From: VGWB01 sp964614245 | Lineage (GTDB): Bacteria; Bacteroidota; Ignavibacteria; UBA10030 | Reading direction: 5' to 3' | Length of the DNA: 14,674 bases | Assembly (NCBI GenBank): GCA_964614245.1 | Contig: CAZTKU010000059.1 | Coordinates: 1-14,674, forward strand | Part shown: one piece after another, positions 1-6,661 of the stretch | Layout of the letters: every line of letters begins with the position of its first letter | Position numbering within the stretch: the stretch's first letter is position 1 | The notes under the pieces: generated by a model | The model's database searches: none | The model's input: the letters and a program-made list of their open reading frames with translations, nothing else | Told to the model about the DNA's origin: nothing | Translations under genes and position numbers: made by a program

Positions 1-78
1 CCGATTCCCGCGAAGCTCCAAGCGGAGATCCGCCGGCGCGCCCGTCGAGCCGCGGCAAAAAAGGATGCCGCCTCCTAA
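1..78 (+). CDS. C-terminal tail of an unidentified protein (5' truncated)
   Basis: Reading from base 1 in frame 1 gives 25 codons before a TAA at 76-78. The tail is rich in Ala, Arg and Lys (it ends RRAAAKKDAAS) and looks like the basic helical end of a real protein. Basic C-terminal tails of this sort occur in many ribosomal, DNA-binding and integration-host-type proteins, so the family cannot be named from this piece. No terminator hairpin is obvious directly after the stop. Another frame through the same bases is also open, so this call rests on composition and on the position of the stop. Confidence 0.4.
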   Translation, partial: PIPAKLQAEIRRRARRAAAKKDAAS

Positions 79-480
79 GCAGCTTGCTGTAACTTCAGGA
101 AATCAACGAATCGGCCATTTCAAGCCGCTTTGTGAAAGAACTCCGCCACGCCGATTGGCTGACTTGTCCCGTGCTGTTTACGGGAGCGCCCATCCATCAG
201 GCAATCCGCTCTCTTGGACATATCAGGGCGGTCCCGCATTCTCTATCCTCCTCATTGCCCTTCCCCGAGGTTTTCAATATATTGACGCAAGCGTTCTGCC
301 CTCGTGCCGGCATTTCCTGTCGGGATCTCACCCGCAATGAGCAGAGCGTACCCATTCCAGAGCATGGGAACAAGCAACTCGAGCAGTTCTCCTCCCACCG
401 TGCAACAATCTGGTCAAGGTGCTCGTAAATTGATCGTTCGCGTCACTCCCACTTCACTCACATCATAGGAGTCAATTCAC
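79..480. other. Intergenic region and long leader of the M16 peptidase gene
   Basis: I found no recognisable gene here. Two overlapping + strand frames are open (65-340 and 132-428), but their translations are Ser/Pro/Arg/His-rich, resemble no family I know and have no ribosome binding site. On the minus strand short coding-like pieces appear in several frames broken by stops; they could be a decayed gene but are too weak to name. The supportable elements are the promoter at 255-283, which implies a 5' leader of about 190 nt, and the ribosome binding site AGGAG at 467-471. Confidence 0.5.
255..283 (+). promoter_or_regulatory. Sigma-70-type promoter for the M16 peptidase gene
   Basis: TTGCCC at 255-260 is followed after exactly 17 bases by TATATT at 278-283. 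The same two hexamers with the same 17-base spacer occur upstream of the prolyl oligopeptidase gene at 3410-3438, which strengthens both calls. The predicted start is near 290, leaving a leader of about 190 nt before the ATG at 481. The -35 box matches consensus TTGACA at four of six positions and the -10 box matches TATAAT at five of six. A nearer promoter cannot be excluded. Confidence 0.5.
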
Positions 481-3234
481 ATGTCATTCCGCAATATCGT
501 CACGGTCCTTCTTCTTGTGCTCTTCGTGCTGCCGGGTGTGGCCCAGCAGAAGAAAGCAGCCGACGAGGGGATGATCGACATTCCGTATCAGAAATTCGTG
601 CTCAACAACGGGCTCACGGTCATCATTCATGAGGACCACAAGGCCCCCATCGTGGCCGTCAACGTTTGGTACCACGTCGGCTCGAAGGACGAAAAGCCCG
701 GCAAGTCCGGCTTTGCACACCTGTTCGAGCACCTCATGTTCAACGGCAGTGAGAATTTCAACGAGGATTACTTCAAGGCGATGGAGCGAGTCGGCGCGAC
801 GGATCTCAACGGGACAACCAATGAGGACCGCACCAATTACTTCCAGAACGTCCCCACCTCGGCATTCGATCTGGCCCTCTGGATGGAATCCGACCGCATG
901 GGGCATTTGCTCGGTGTCATCGACAAGCCAAAGCTGGATGAACAACGCGGGGTGGTACAGAACGAGAAGCGCCAGGGGGAGAATCAGCCGTACGCCATCG
1001 CATACGAGCTGATGGAGAAAGCGGCATGGCCGAAGGGCCATCCGTACGACCACACGGTCATCGGCTCGATGGAAGATCTGAATGCCGCGTCGCTCGAGGA
1101 TGTGAAGGAATGGTTCAAGAAGTCGTACGGTCCGTCCAATGCGGTCCTGGCGATTGCCGGCGATGTCGATGCCAAAGCGGCGCTGGACCTTGTGAAGAAA
1201 TACTTCGGAGACATTCCGCCCGGTCCTCCCGTTGCGCACTTCGATACCTGGGTCGCCAAGCGGACGGGCGCTTCACGCCAGGAGGCCCAGGATCGCGTGG
1301 CACAGGCAAGGATCTACAAAGTCTGGAACATGCCGGGATGGAAGACGCTCGAGGCCAGACAGCTGGACCTTGTCTCCGATGTCCTCTCGATGGGCAAGTC
1401 ATCCCGTTTGTACAAGCGCCTGGTGTATGATGACCAGATCGCGACGAACGTGAACGCATACATCGATCTAAGGGAGATCGGAGGATTGTTCGTTATCGAC
1501 GCCATGGCGAAACCCGGTGAGGATCTCGCGAAGGTCGAGAAGGCGATCGACGAAGAACTGGCGAAATTCCTCCAGTCCGGACCGACACCGCAGGAGGTGG
1601 ATCGGGTAAAGACGCAGTTCGTCGCCAACTTCACCCGCGGCATCGAGCGGATCGGCGGTTTCGGAGGAAAATCCGACATCCTCGCACAAAACGAAGTGTA
1701 CGCCGGTGGCGCCGATTTCTACAAGACGACGCTTCAACGCGTGAGAAGCATGACGCCGGAGGATTTGCACAGGGTCGCAAAGGAGTGGCTCTCCGACGGC
1801 CAGTATGTCCTCGAAATCCATCCGTTCCCCAAGCTTGCCAGCGCGGCTCCCGACACGATGTTGAGAAAGTCGCTGCCCCGGACCGGCACGCCGCCCCAGC
1901 CGAAATTCCCGAAGTTCGAGCGTACGACTCTTTCCAGCGGCCTGAAGGTGATCCTCGCCCAGCGCACGTCCGTACCGCTCGTTAACTTCAACTTGCTGAT
2001 CAATGCAGGGTACGCCGCCGACCAGTTTGGTCTCCCGGGTACGGCAGGCCTGGCGATGAACATGATGGATGAAGGCACGACGAGCCGGTCAGCGCTTCAG
2101 ATCAGCGACGAGCTCCAGATGCTTGGCGCATCGATCGGCACGTGGTCCGATCTCGACCTGTCGTACGTCAATCTCTCTTCGCTGAAATCGAACCTGGACA
2201 AATCGCTCGAGCTCTACGCCGACGTCATCCTGAATCCTTCCTTCCCGAAGGCAGATTTCGACCGGCTGCAGAAGCTGACGCTTGCCGGGATCCAGCGCGA
2301 GCGCATGCAACCGTTCCAGATGGCGCTGCGAGTCCTTCCGGGGCTTATCTACGGAAAGAAACACGCGTACGGACTTCCGTTCACCGGATCGGGCTTTGAG
2401 TCGACGGTAAGTAAGCTCACGCGTGAGGATATGGCGAAATTTCACCAGACGTGGGTCAAGCCGAACAACGCCACACTCGTCGTCGTTGGGGATGTCAGCA
2501 TGAGCGAGCTCTTGCCGAAGCTCGACAAGACATTTAAGAACTGGAAGCGCGGCGACGTGCCGACGAAGAACATCAGCGAGGTTCGTCTGGCGGAGAAGCA
2601 AACCGTCTACATTATGGACAAGCCGGGTGCGGAGCAATCGGTCATCCTCACCGCGCACATCGCGCCGCCCCAGAACAATCCGGACGAGATCGCGATCCAG
2701 ACCTTGAACACGGCGCTCGGCGGTTCGTTCACCTCCCGCATCAACATGAACCTGCGTGAGAATAAACACTGGTCGTACGGCGCCGGCACCGCAATCATTC
2801 CGGCACGCGCACAACGGCCGTTCATCGTCTATGGTCCTGTGCAGACCGACAAGACGAAGGAATCGATGATCGAGATCAGCAAGGAACTGAACGAAATCAT
2901 GGGGAGCCGCCCCCCGGCAGATGACGAGGTGCTCAAGGTGAAGAACAACCTGACGCTGTCGCTCCCCGGCAACTGGGAGACGAACGGCGCTGTCCTCGGG
3001 TCCCTTGTCAACATTGTGCGATTTGGCCTGCCGGATAACTACTACGATACCTACCCCGGAAAGATCAACGCCTTAAGCGTCAGTGAAGTGGGTCAGGCAG
3101 CCAAGAAGCTGGTCCATCCCGTTAGCCTGGTGTGGGTTGTCGTCGGCGACAAGAGCAAGATTGAGCAGGGGATCCGTGAGCTGAAGTATGGTGAAGTTCG
3201 TTTCATTGATGGGGACGGAAATGTGATCGAGTAG
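481..3234 (+). CDS. Secreted M16 family zinc metallopeptidase, two-domain single chain
   Basis: This is a 917-residue pitrilysin/processing-peptidase-like protein. Residues 1-22 form a signal peptide (short basic start, Leu/Val-rich core, cut near GVAQQ), so it acts in the periplasm or outside the cell. The N-terminal half carries the inverted zinc motif HLFEH (His80, Glu83 as base, His84), with Glu162 in VVQNEK as the likely third ligand. The C-terminal half, from about residue 478, repeats the fold but has Gly523, Met526 and Asn527 at the HxxEH positions, so it is catalytically dead. It keeps the substrate-gripping Arg759/Tyr766 pair (LRENKHWSYG). This active-plus-inactive pairing in one chain resembles fused bacterial M16 alpha and beta subunits. 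The family clamps and degrades short unfolded peptides. AGGAG at 467-471, nine bases before the ATG, fixes the start. A strong hairpin after the stop suggests a single-gene transcript. Confidence 0.95.
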   Translation: MSFRNIVTVLLLVLFVLPGVAQQKKAADEGMIDIPYQKFVLNNGLTVIIHEDHKAPIVAVNVWYHVGSKDEKPGKSGFAHLFEHLMFNGSENFNEDYFKAMERVGATDLNGTTNEDRTNYFQNVPTSAFDLALWMESDRMGHLLGVIDKPKLDEQRGVVQNEKRQGENQPYAIAYELMEKAAWPKGHPYDHTVIGSMEDLNAASLEDVKEWFKKSYGPSNAVLAIAGDVDAKAALDLVKKYFGDIPPGPPVAHFDTWVAKRTGASRQEAQDRVAQARIYKVWNMPGWKTLEARQLDLVSDVLSMGKSSRLYKRLVYDDQIATNVNAYIDLREIGGLFVIDAMAKPGEDLAKVEKAIDEELAKFLQSGPTPQEVDRVKTQFVANFTRGIERIGGFGGKSDILAQNEVYAGGADFYKTTLQRVRSMTPEDLHRVAKEWLSDGQYVLEIHPFPKLASAAPDTMLRKSLPRTGTPPQPKFPKFERTTLSSGLKVILAQRTSVPLVNFNLLINAGYAADQFGLPGTAGLAMNMMDEGTTSRSALQISDELQMLGASIGTWSDLDLSYVNLSSLKSNLDKSLELYADVILNPSFPKADFDRLQKLTLAGIQRERMQPFQMALRVLPGLIYGKKHAYGLPFTGSGFESTVSKLTREDMAKFHQTWVKPNNATLVVVGDVSMSELLPKLDKTFKNWKRGDVPTKNISEVRLAEKQTVYIMDKPGAEQSVILTAHIAPPQNNPDEIAIQTLNTALGGSFTSRINMNLRENKHWSYGAGTAIIPARAQRPFIVYGPVQTDKTKESMIEISKELNEIMGSRPPADDEVLKVKNNLTLSLPGNWETNGAVLGSLVNIVRFGLPDNYYDTYPGKINALSVSEVGQAAKKLVHPVSLVWVVVGDKSKIEQGIRELKYGEVRFIDGDGNVIE

Positions 3235-3265
3235 ATCCCGTCAGTCAATCGTTCAGCAAAGAACA

Positions 3266-3299
3266 AAGGCCGTCCGGCGTATTCCGGACGGCCTTCTTA
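3266..3299 (+). terminator. Rho-independent terminator after the M16 gene
   Basis: A perfect 12-base-pair GC-rich hairpin (AAGGCCGTCCGG at 3266-3277, loop of six, complementary arm at 3284-3295) is followed by a short T-rich run (CTTAT). It begins 32 bases after the M16 stop. The T-run is weak for a strict intrinsic terminator, but the stem is long and uninterrupted. Because the stem starts with AA and ends with TT, it may also work from the other side. Confidence 0.8.
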
Positions 3300-3409
3300 T
3301 GTGTATCGACCTACTCGTGGCAGATGCGATTTAACGGGCACAAGTCTGCGGCCAATCGTCTCCTACGCTGGTTTGCCCGCCGTTCAACAGTGGTGTTTCT
3401 TCGGAGGGG

Positions 3410-3438
3410 TTGCCCTGCCATGCATTTTTGGATATATT
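3410..3438 (+). promoter_or_regulatory. Sigma-70-type promoter for the prolyl oligopeptidase gene
   Basis: TTGCCC (3410-3415), a 17-base spacer and TATATT (3433-3438) are the same hexamers and spacing as the promoter ahead of the M16 gene. The predicted start near 3445 leaves a leader of roughly 44 nt. The ribosome binding site GGAGG lies at 3477-3481, seven bases before the ATG at 3489. Confidence 0.6.
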
Positions 3439-3488
3439 CACCTCGTCCTGAATTACCCATCTGACCAGTCCCTTTCGGAGGCATTGCC

Positions 3489-5633
3489 ATGAAAACGACT
3501 CGAAGCGTTCCAGGTCTTCTCATCCTGATCACTTTGGCGATAGCATGGATCTGTTGGCCGACAAGCGCACAAAACCTTCAGTACCCGCAAACTAAAAAAG
3601 TCGGCCATATCGATACCTATTTCGGCGTGAAGGTCGCCGACCCGTACCGATGGCTGGAAGACGAAAACTCACCCGAGACACGAAAGTGGATCGAAGAGCA
3701 AAACAAGGTGACCTTCGGATACCTGGAGAAGATCCCCTTCCGCCAGCGAGTCAAACAGCGGCTGGAGAAACTCTTCGACGATCCAAAATACAGCGCTCCC
3801 TTCAGGAGAGGCGAGTACTTTTTCTACTCGAAGAACGAGGGCCTGCAAAACCAAAGCGTGCTCTACAGGCAAAAAGGGCTCGACGGCAAACCGGAGGTGG
3901 TGCTCGATCCCAACACGTTCTCTGAGGACGGCACGGCTCGCTTGAGTGGATTTTCCCTCTCGAGGGTCGGGAAATACGCAGCTTATGGAATTTCCCGAGC
4001 CGGATCGGACTGGCAGGATTACTACGTGATGGACATGACCACGTTGAAAAACCTGTCCGACACATTGCGATGGATCAAAGCCTCCGGCACCGCCTGGCGT
4101 GGCCACGGATTCTACTACAGCCGCTACCCGGCGCCTGAGAAGGGGAAGGAGCTTACTACGAAGAATGTGTACCAGACTGTTTACTATCATCAAGTTGGCA
4201 CATCCCAGTCGAGCGACGAGCTCGTGTACGAAGACAAGGCAAATCCGGAACGGTTTCACAACGTCGGCACGACGAGGGATGAGAGGTTTGCATTTCTGAT
4301 TATCTCCGATCGCGGCAAAGGGAAGAAGGGGAATGCCTTGTACTGCCAAGACCTAGCGAAATCCGGAACGGCATTCAAACCAATTGTTGCCAGCATCGGC
4401 GATGACTCCTATGGCGTTGTGGACAACGTAGGCGACAAACTCTTGCTCCGTACGGACAGGAACGCTCCAAACGGAAGGGTTGTCCTTTGTGATCCGAACA
4501 ATCCCGATGAAAAGAACTGGAAAGAAATCCTGTCCGAAAGACCTGAACCACTTCAAGGCGTTGGAACTGCCGGTGGGAAACTCTTCGCATCGTATCTGAA
4601 AGACGTTACGACGCGCGTCTACGTCCATAGTCTTGACGGGAAAGTGGAAAATGAGGTCAGCTTACCAACCTTAGGTGTGGCAGGGGGGTTCGGCGGTGAG
4701 AAAGATGAGAAGTCTGTATTCTACACATTCACCTCCTTCATCTTTCCTCCAACAATCTTTCGTTATGATATAGCAGAGCGCAAAACCTCACTCTTCCGCG
4801 CGCCAGAGATCCTGGAATTCAATCCCCTGGAGTACGAAACCAAGCAGGTCTTTTACAGCAGCAAGGACGGCACTCGCGTCCCGATGTTCCTCGTGCATAA
4901 GAAAGGCCTACAGTTGGACGGCAAGAACCCGACCCTCCTGTATGGATACGGCGGATTCAACATCTCAACGCCTCCTTCCTTCAGCCCGCTGCGACTTGCA
5001 CTTCTCGAACAAGGGTTTGTCTATGCTTCAGCGAATATGCGCGGCGGAGGCGAGTACGGCGAGAAATGGCACGAGGCAGGGACAAAACTGAAGAAGCAAA
5101 ACGTCTTTGACGATTTCATTGCAGCGGCGGACTATCTCATCGCCAGCAGGTACACTTCGCCGGAGAAGCTCGCGATTCAAGGAGGCTCCAACGGCGGTTT
5201 GCTGGTGGGTGCCGTAATCAATCAGCGACCGGAGCTTTTCAAGGTCGCCATCCCTCAAGTCGGCGTCATGGACATGCTGCGCTTCCACAGATTCACCATT
5301 GGCTGGAACTGGATCGCTGACTACGGATCGAGCGAGAACGAAGAAGAATTTAAAGCTCTCTATCATTATTCGCCGCTCCACAACATCCGCGACGGCGCGC
5401 GGTATCCTGCAACCCTCGCCACGAGTGCTGACCATGATGACCGCGTCGTGCCGGCTCATTCTTTCAAATACATCTCGACGCTGCAGGAGAAGTATCGAGG
5501 CGACAACCCGATCCTTATCCGCGTCCAGACCCGGTCGGGACACGGCGCCAGCAGCACGACAAAAGCTCTGGAGGAGACAGCGGACATTTACTCATTCATC
5601 TTCTATAATCTCGGTGTGATACCAAAGTACTGA
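3489..5633 (+). CDS. Secreted prolyl oligopeptidase (S9A family)
   Basis: This 714-residue serine peptidase cleaves after proline in short peptides. Residues 1-27 form a signal peptide (basic start, hydrophobic core, PTSA before the cut), so the enzyme is exported, unlike cytosolic animal POP. The N-terminal catalytic segment has the family opening DPYRWLED (51-58). A seven-bladed beta-propeller spans roughly residues 80-430 and limits entry to small substrates. The alpha/beta-hydrolase domain follows, with YGYGGF at 485-490, Ser567 in GGSNGG, Asp650 in DHDDRV (Arg652 is the usual substrate-binding Arg) and His685 in SGHGAS. Length matches family members of about 700 residues. GGAGG seven bases upstream fixes the start. 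It precedes the DUF5655 gene by 26 bases and may share its transcript. Cys22 does not lie in a lipobox, so a lipoprotein is unlikely. Confidence 0.96.
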   Translation: MKTTRSVPGLLILITLAIAWICWPTSAQNLQYPQTKKVGHIDTYFGVKVADPYRWLEDENSPETRKWIEEQNKVTFGYLEKIPFRQRVKQRLEKLFDDPKYSAPFRRGEYFFYSKNEGLQNQSVLYRQKGLDGKPEVVLDPNTFSEDGTARLSGFSLSRVGKYAAYGISRAGSDWQDYYVMDMTTLKNLSDTLRWIKASGTAWRGHGFYYSRYPAPEKGKELTTKNVYQTVYYHQVGTSQSSDELVYEDKANPERFHNVGTTRDERFAFLIISDRGKGKKGNALYCQDLAKSGTAFKPIVASIGDDSYGVVDNVGDKLLLRTDRNAPNGRVVLCDPNNPDEKNWKEILSERPEPLQGVGTAGGKLFASYLKDVTTRVYVHSLDGKVENEVSLPTLGVAGGFGGEKDEKSVFYTFTSFIFPPTIFRYDIAERKTSLFRAPEILEFNPLEYETKQVFYSSKDGTRVPMFLVHKKGLQLDGKNPTLLYGYGGFNISTPPSFSPLRLALLEQGFVYASANMRGGGEYGEKWHEAGTKLKKQNVFDDFIAAADYLIASRYTSPEKLAIQGGSNGGLLVGAVINQRPELFKVAIPQVGVMDMLRFHRFTIGWNWIADYGSSENEEEFKALYHYSPLHNIRDGARYPATLATSADHDDRVVPAHSFKYISTLQEKYRGDNPILIRVQTRSGHGASSTTKALEETADIYSFIFYNLGVIPKY

Positions 5634-5659
5634 TCGATCACAGCGATTCCGCCAAACGG

Positions 5660-6106
5660 ATGCCGACAGGGAAGAAACCGCTCTGGACCTGCCCAAAGTG
5701 CAGACACCGCTTTGTGACCGCGAACAGGTGGCACTCGTGCAGTCGCCACCAGATCGCTGATCACTTCAAAGGCAAAGATCCGATCGTCCGAAAGCTTTTC
5801 GACCGCCTGCGCGCGGTGATCCGCAGATTTGGTCCCGTGACCTTTTATGCCCAGAAGACACTCATCGTCTTTCAGGTTCGAGTCCGCTTTGTGGGCGTGG
5901 CAACCCGAAAGGACTGGATAGACGTTGGCCTTTGGCTGAAGCGGCGTGTTGAGCTCCCTCGATTTTGGAGGATCGAGTCCCCCACACCTCGTGATCATGT
6001 ACATCACGTGCGATTGAGCAAGCTCGGGGACATTGACCGGGAGCTTGCGGCATTGATTCGAGAGGCATACGCCGTCGGCTGCCAGGAGCAAGCGGACAAA
6101 GGTTGA
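5660..6106 (+). CDS. Small zinc-ribbon protein with DUF5655 domain
   Basis: This 148-residue protein has no signal peptide and is probably cytoplasmic. The N-terminus has a short metal-binding knuckle, Cys11-x2-Cys14 followed by His25-x-Cys27 and His30. The rest (about 32-143) matches my recollection of DUF5655, with the conserved GPVTFYAQKT region near residues 53-62 and the HVHHVRL segment before the end. The domain is uncharacterised; relatives occur alone or fused to other domains, and the metal site hints at nucleic-acid or protein binding. The gene starts 26 bases after the prolyl oligopeptidase stop with no promoter of its own that I can see, so it probably rides on that transcript. 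No good ribosome binding site precedes the ATG. Assignment is from memory of the family pattern; function is unknown. Confidence 0.8.
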   Translation: MPTGKKPLWTCPKCRHRFVTANRWHSCSRHQIADHFKGKDPIVRKLFDRLRAVIRRFGPVTFYAQKTLIVFQVRVRFVGVATRKDWIDVGLWLKRRVELPRFWRIESPTPRDHVHHVRLSKLGDIDRELAALIREAYAVGCQEQADKG

Positions 6107-6331
6107 AGCGGCTGAACAGTTACGCAAAGGGAGGAGAGCAAGGGGTGGATGAGGGATGGTTGCTCAGTTTTGAGTTAATAGTTCCTGTTCCTATTCTAAA
6201 CGAGATTCTCAAGTTGCTGGACCCCCACTCTCTGTCTTCTGGATTCTGATTTCTGACTCCTGCCCCCGTTCCTTCACCGCCCTATGTTTCACATCTTCCG
6301 TCTTTCTTTTTCATTTTCACTACTTGATTTA
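6107..6331. other. Intergenic region downstream of the DUF5655 gene
   Basis: No gene is visible. The right-hand part, from about 6187, resembles the stretch 6662-6825 beyond the small RNA, as part of the longer direct repeat. It includes a heptamer tract at 6232-6262 and a pyrimidine-rich run at 6296-6331. No terminator hairpin for the DUF5655 gene is evident. Confidence 0.5.
6232..6262. repeat. Degenerate heptamer repeat tract
   Basis: Four consecutive seven-base units begin with CTG: CTGTCTT, CTGGATT, CTGATTT and CTGACTC, followed by a further CTG. On the minus strand they read as AARTCAG-like heptamers. Tandem heptamers of this kind are known as short intergenic repeats in several bacterial groups. 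The units here differ from one another, so the tract is old or degraded. Confidence 0.55.
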
Positions 6332-6412
6332 TCAGAGGCATAACCCTAGGACCCACCCCGATGCCCACACCCCCTGGAGGTTGTACCGGCCGAGCCAATC
6401 CTTCACATCCAC
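6332..6412 (-). pseudogene. Orphan 3'-end remnant of a BaiN/HI0933-type flavoprotein gene
   Basis: Read on the minus strand, 26 codons and a stop (TGA at 6332-6334) correspond codon for codon to the last 26 residues and stop of the intact flavoprotein gene at 6826-7992. Sixteen of 26 residues are identical, including DWLG.YN.Q and WASGWV.G against GWLGGYNFQ and WASGWVAG. There are no gaps, and the stop falls at the same place. Upstream of the matched Val codon the reading no longer resembles the family. The break falls at 6412/6413, exactly where the -35 box of the small-RNA promoter begins. Many differences look like wobble changes, as if this piece diverged while still coding. It could be a displaced gene end left by an insertion or the relic of a paralogous gene. 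Confidence 0.75.
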
Positions 6413-6441
6413 TTGACAATTACTTAGGGAATAGATAGATT
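6413..6441 (+). promoter_or_regulatory. Near-consensus sigma-70 promoter of the small RNA
   Basis: A perfect TTGACA -35 box at 6413-6418 is followed by a 17-base spacer and TAGATT at 6436-6441 (four of six against TATAAT). The predicted start is about 6448. This is the best -35 box in the window, and no open reading frame with a ribosome binding site follows it, as expected for a strongly expressed RNA gene. Confidence 0.75.
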
Positions 6442-6447
6442 GGGTCT

Positions 6448-6621
6448 GCCTGCCTCACGCCATCTACGGTGCATGGCGAGAGGTTGGGTCAGCCTAAGGG
6501 TTGCCTCCCCGCTTAGGCAACGAGAAAACTTAGGCCCGTCCGCTACGCGGACGGATACAGCGCCAAGCTGAAGACAAGGCGTCGATCCTCAGCCCCTGGC
6601 TAAGGGTCGGCGCTTTTTTTT
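6448..6621 (+). ncRNA. Candidate structured small RNA of unknown family, about 175 nt
   Basis: Between a near-consensus promoter and a T8 terminator lie several hairpins and no plausible coding frame. Hairpin 1 pairs CCTC-A-CGCCAT (6453-6463) with ATGGCG-A-GAGG (6473-6483), with a symmetric A/A mismatch and a nine-base loop. Hairpin 2 pairs GCCTAAG (6492-6498) with CTTAGGC (6529-6535) and encloses GTTGCC/GGCAAC (6500-6505/6516-6521). Hairpin 3, directly adjoining, pairs CCGTCCGC (6536-6543) with GCGGACGG (6547-6554). The 3' domain can form a three-way junction closed by AGCGCC/GGCGCT. I could not match it to 6S RNA, SRP RNA, tmRNA, RNase P RNA or any riboswitch whose core motifs I know. The next gene downstream is on the opposite strand, so it is not a leader; a trans-acting RNA is the simplest reading. 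Exact ends are inferred. Confidence 0.7.
6559..6621 (+). terminator. Terminator domain of the small RNA
   Basis: AGCGCC (6559-6564) pairs with GGCGCT (6609-6614) and runs directly into eight consecutive T's (6614-6621). Inside, GCTGA/TCAGC (6567-6571/6589-6593) and CCCT/AGGG (6594-6597/6603-6606) can form two further hairpins, giving a Y shape. The GC-rich closing stem followed by a T-run is the usual signal for factor-independent termination. The branched interior is unusual for a pure terminator and suggests this domain is also part of the functional RNA. Confidence 0.75.
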
Positions 6622-6661
6622 GTCCGACCTCACTCGCCGCCTCATTCCCCCTGTACCAGGA

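Larger units (their letters stand above)
6187..6412. repeat. Left copy of a diverged direct repeat flanking the small RNA
   Basis: This block lines up with 6662-6906 in the same orientation. Landmarks shared in order are GTTCC(T/A)ATTCTAA, a stretch of CTG/TTCTGA-like words, CACATCTTCC, TTTTTCATT(T/C)TCAC, CTTGATTT, ATTTATCA, and then 81 bases aligned without gaps to the end of the flavoprotein gene. In that last part I count 55 of 81 identical bases. The left copy is about 20 bases shorter, mostly within the pyrimidine tract. The coding part of the match is convincing; the low-complexity part could partly reflect composition. Confidence 0.65.

Noticed and set aside
65..428. Two overlapping + strand open frames before the M16 gene
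   Set aside because: Low-complexity Ser/Pro/Arg/His-rich translations, no ribosome binding site, no family resemblance, and the promoter at 255-283 lies inside them.
484..1239. Long open frame (251 aa) antisense to the M16 gene
   Set aside because: It lies wholly inside a gene with intact catalytic motifs, resembles no family, and arises from codon bias on the real strand.
3489..3575. Lipoprotein signal around Cys22 of the prolyl oligopeptidase
   Set aside because: The residues before the Cys (AWI) do not fit a lipobox and a normal cleavage site follows at PTSA.
6448..6621. Assignment of the small RNA to 6S, SRP, tmRNA, RNase P or a riboswitch
   Set aside because: The conserved cores I know (for example the SRP GGAAGCAGC loop, the RNase P GAGGAAAGTCC block, the tmRNA acceptor end) are absent, and no gene follows on the same strand for a riboswitch to control.
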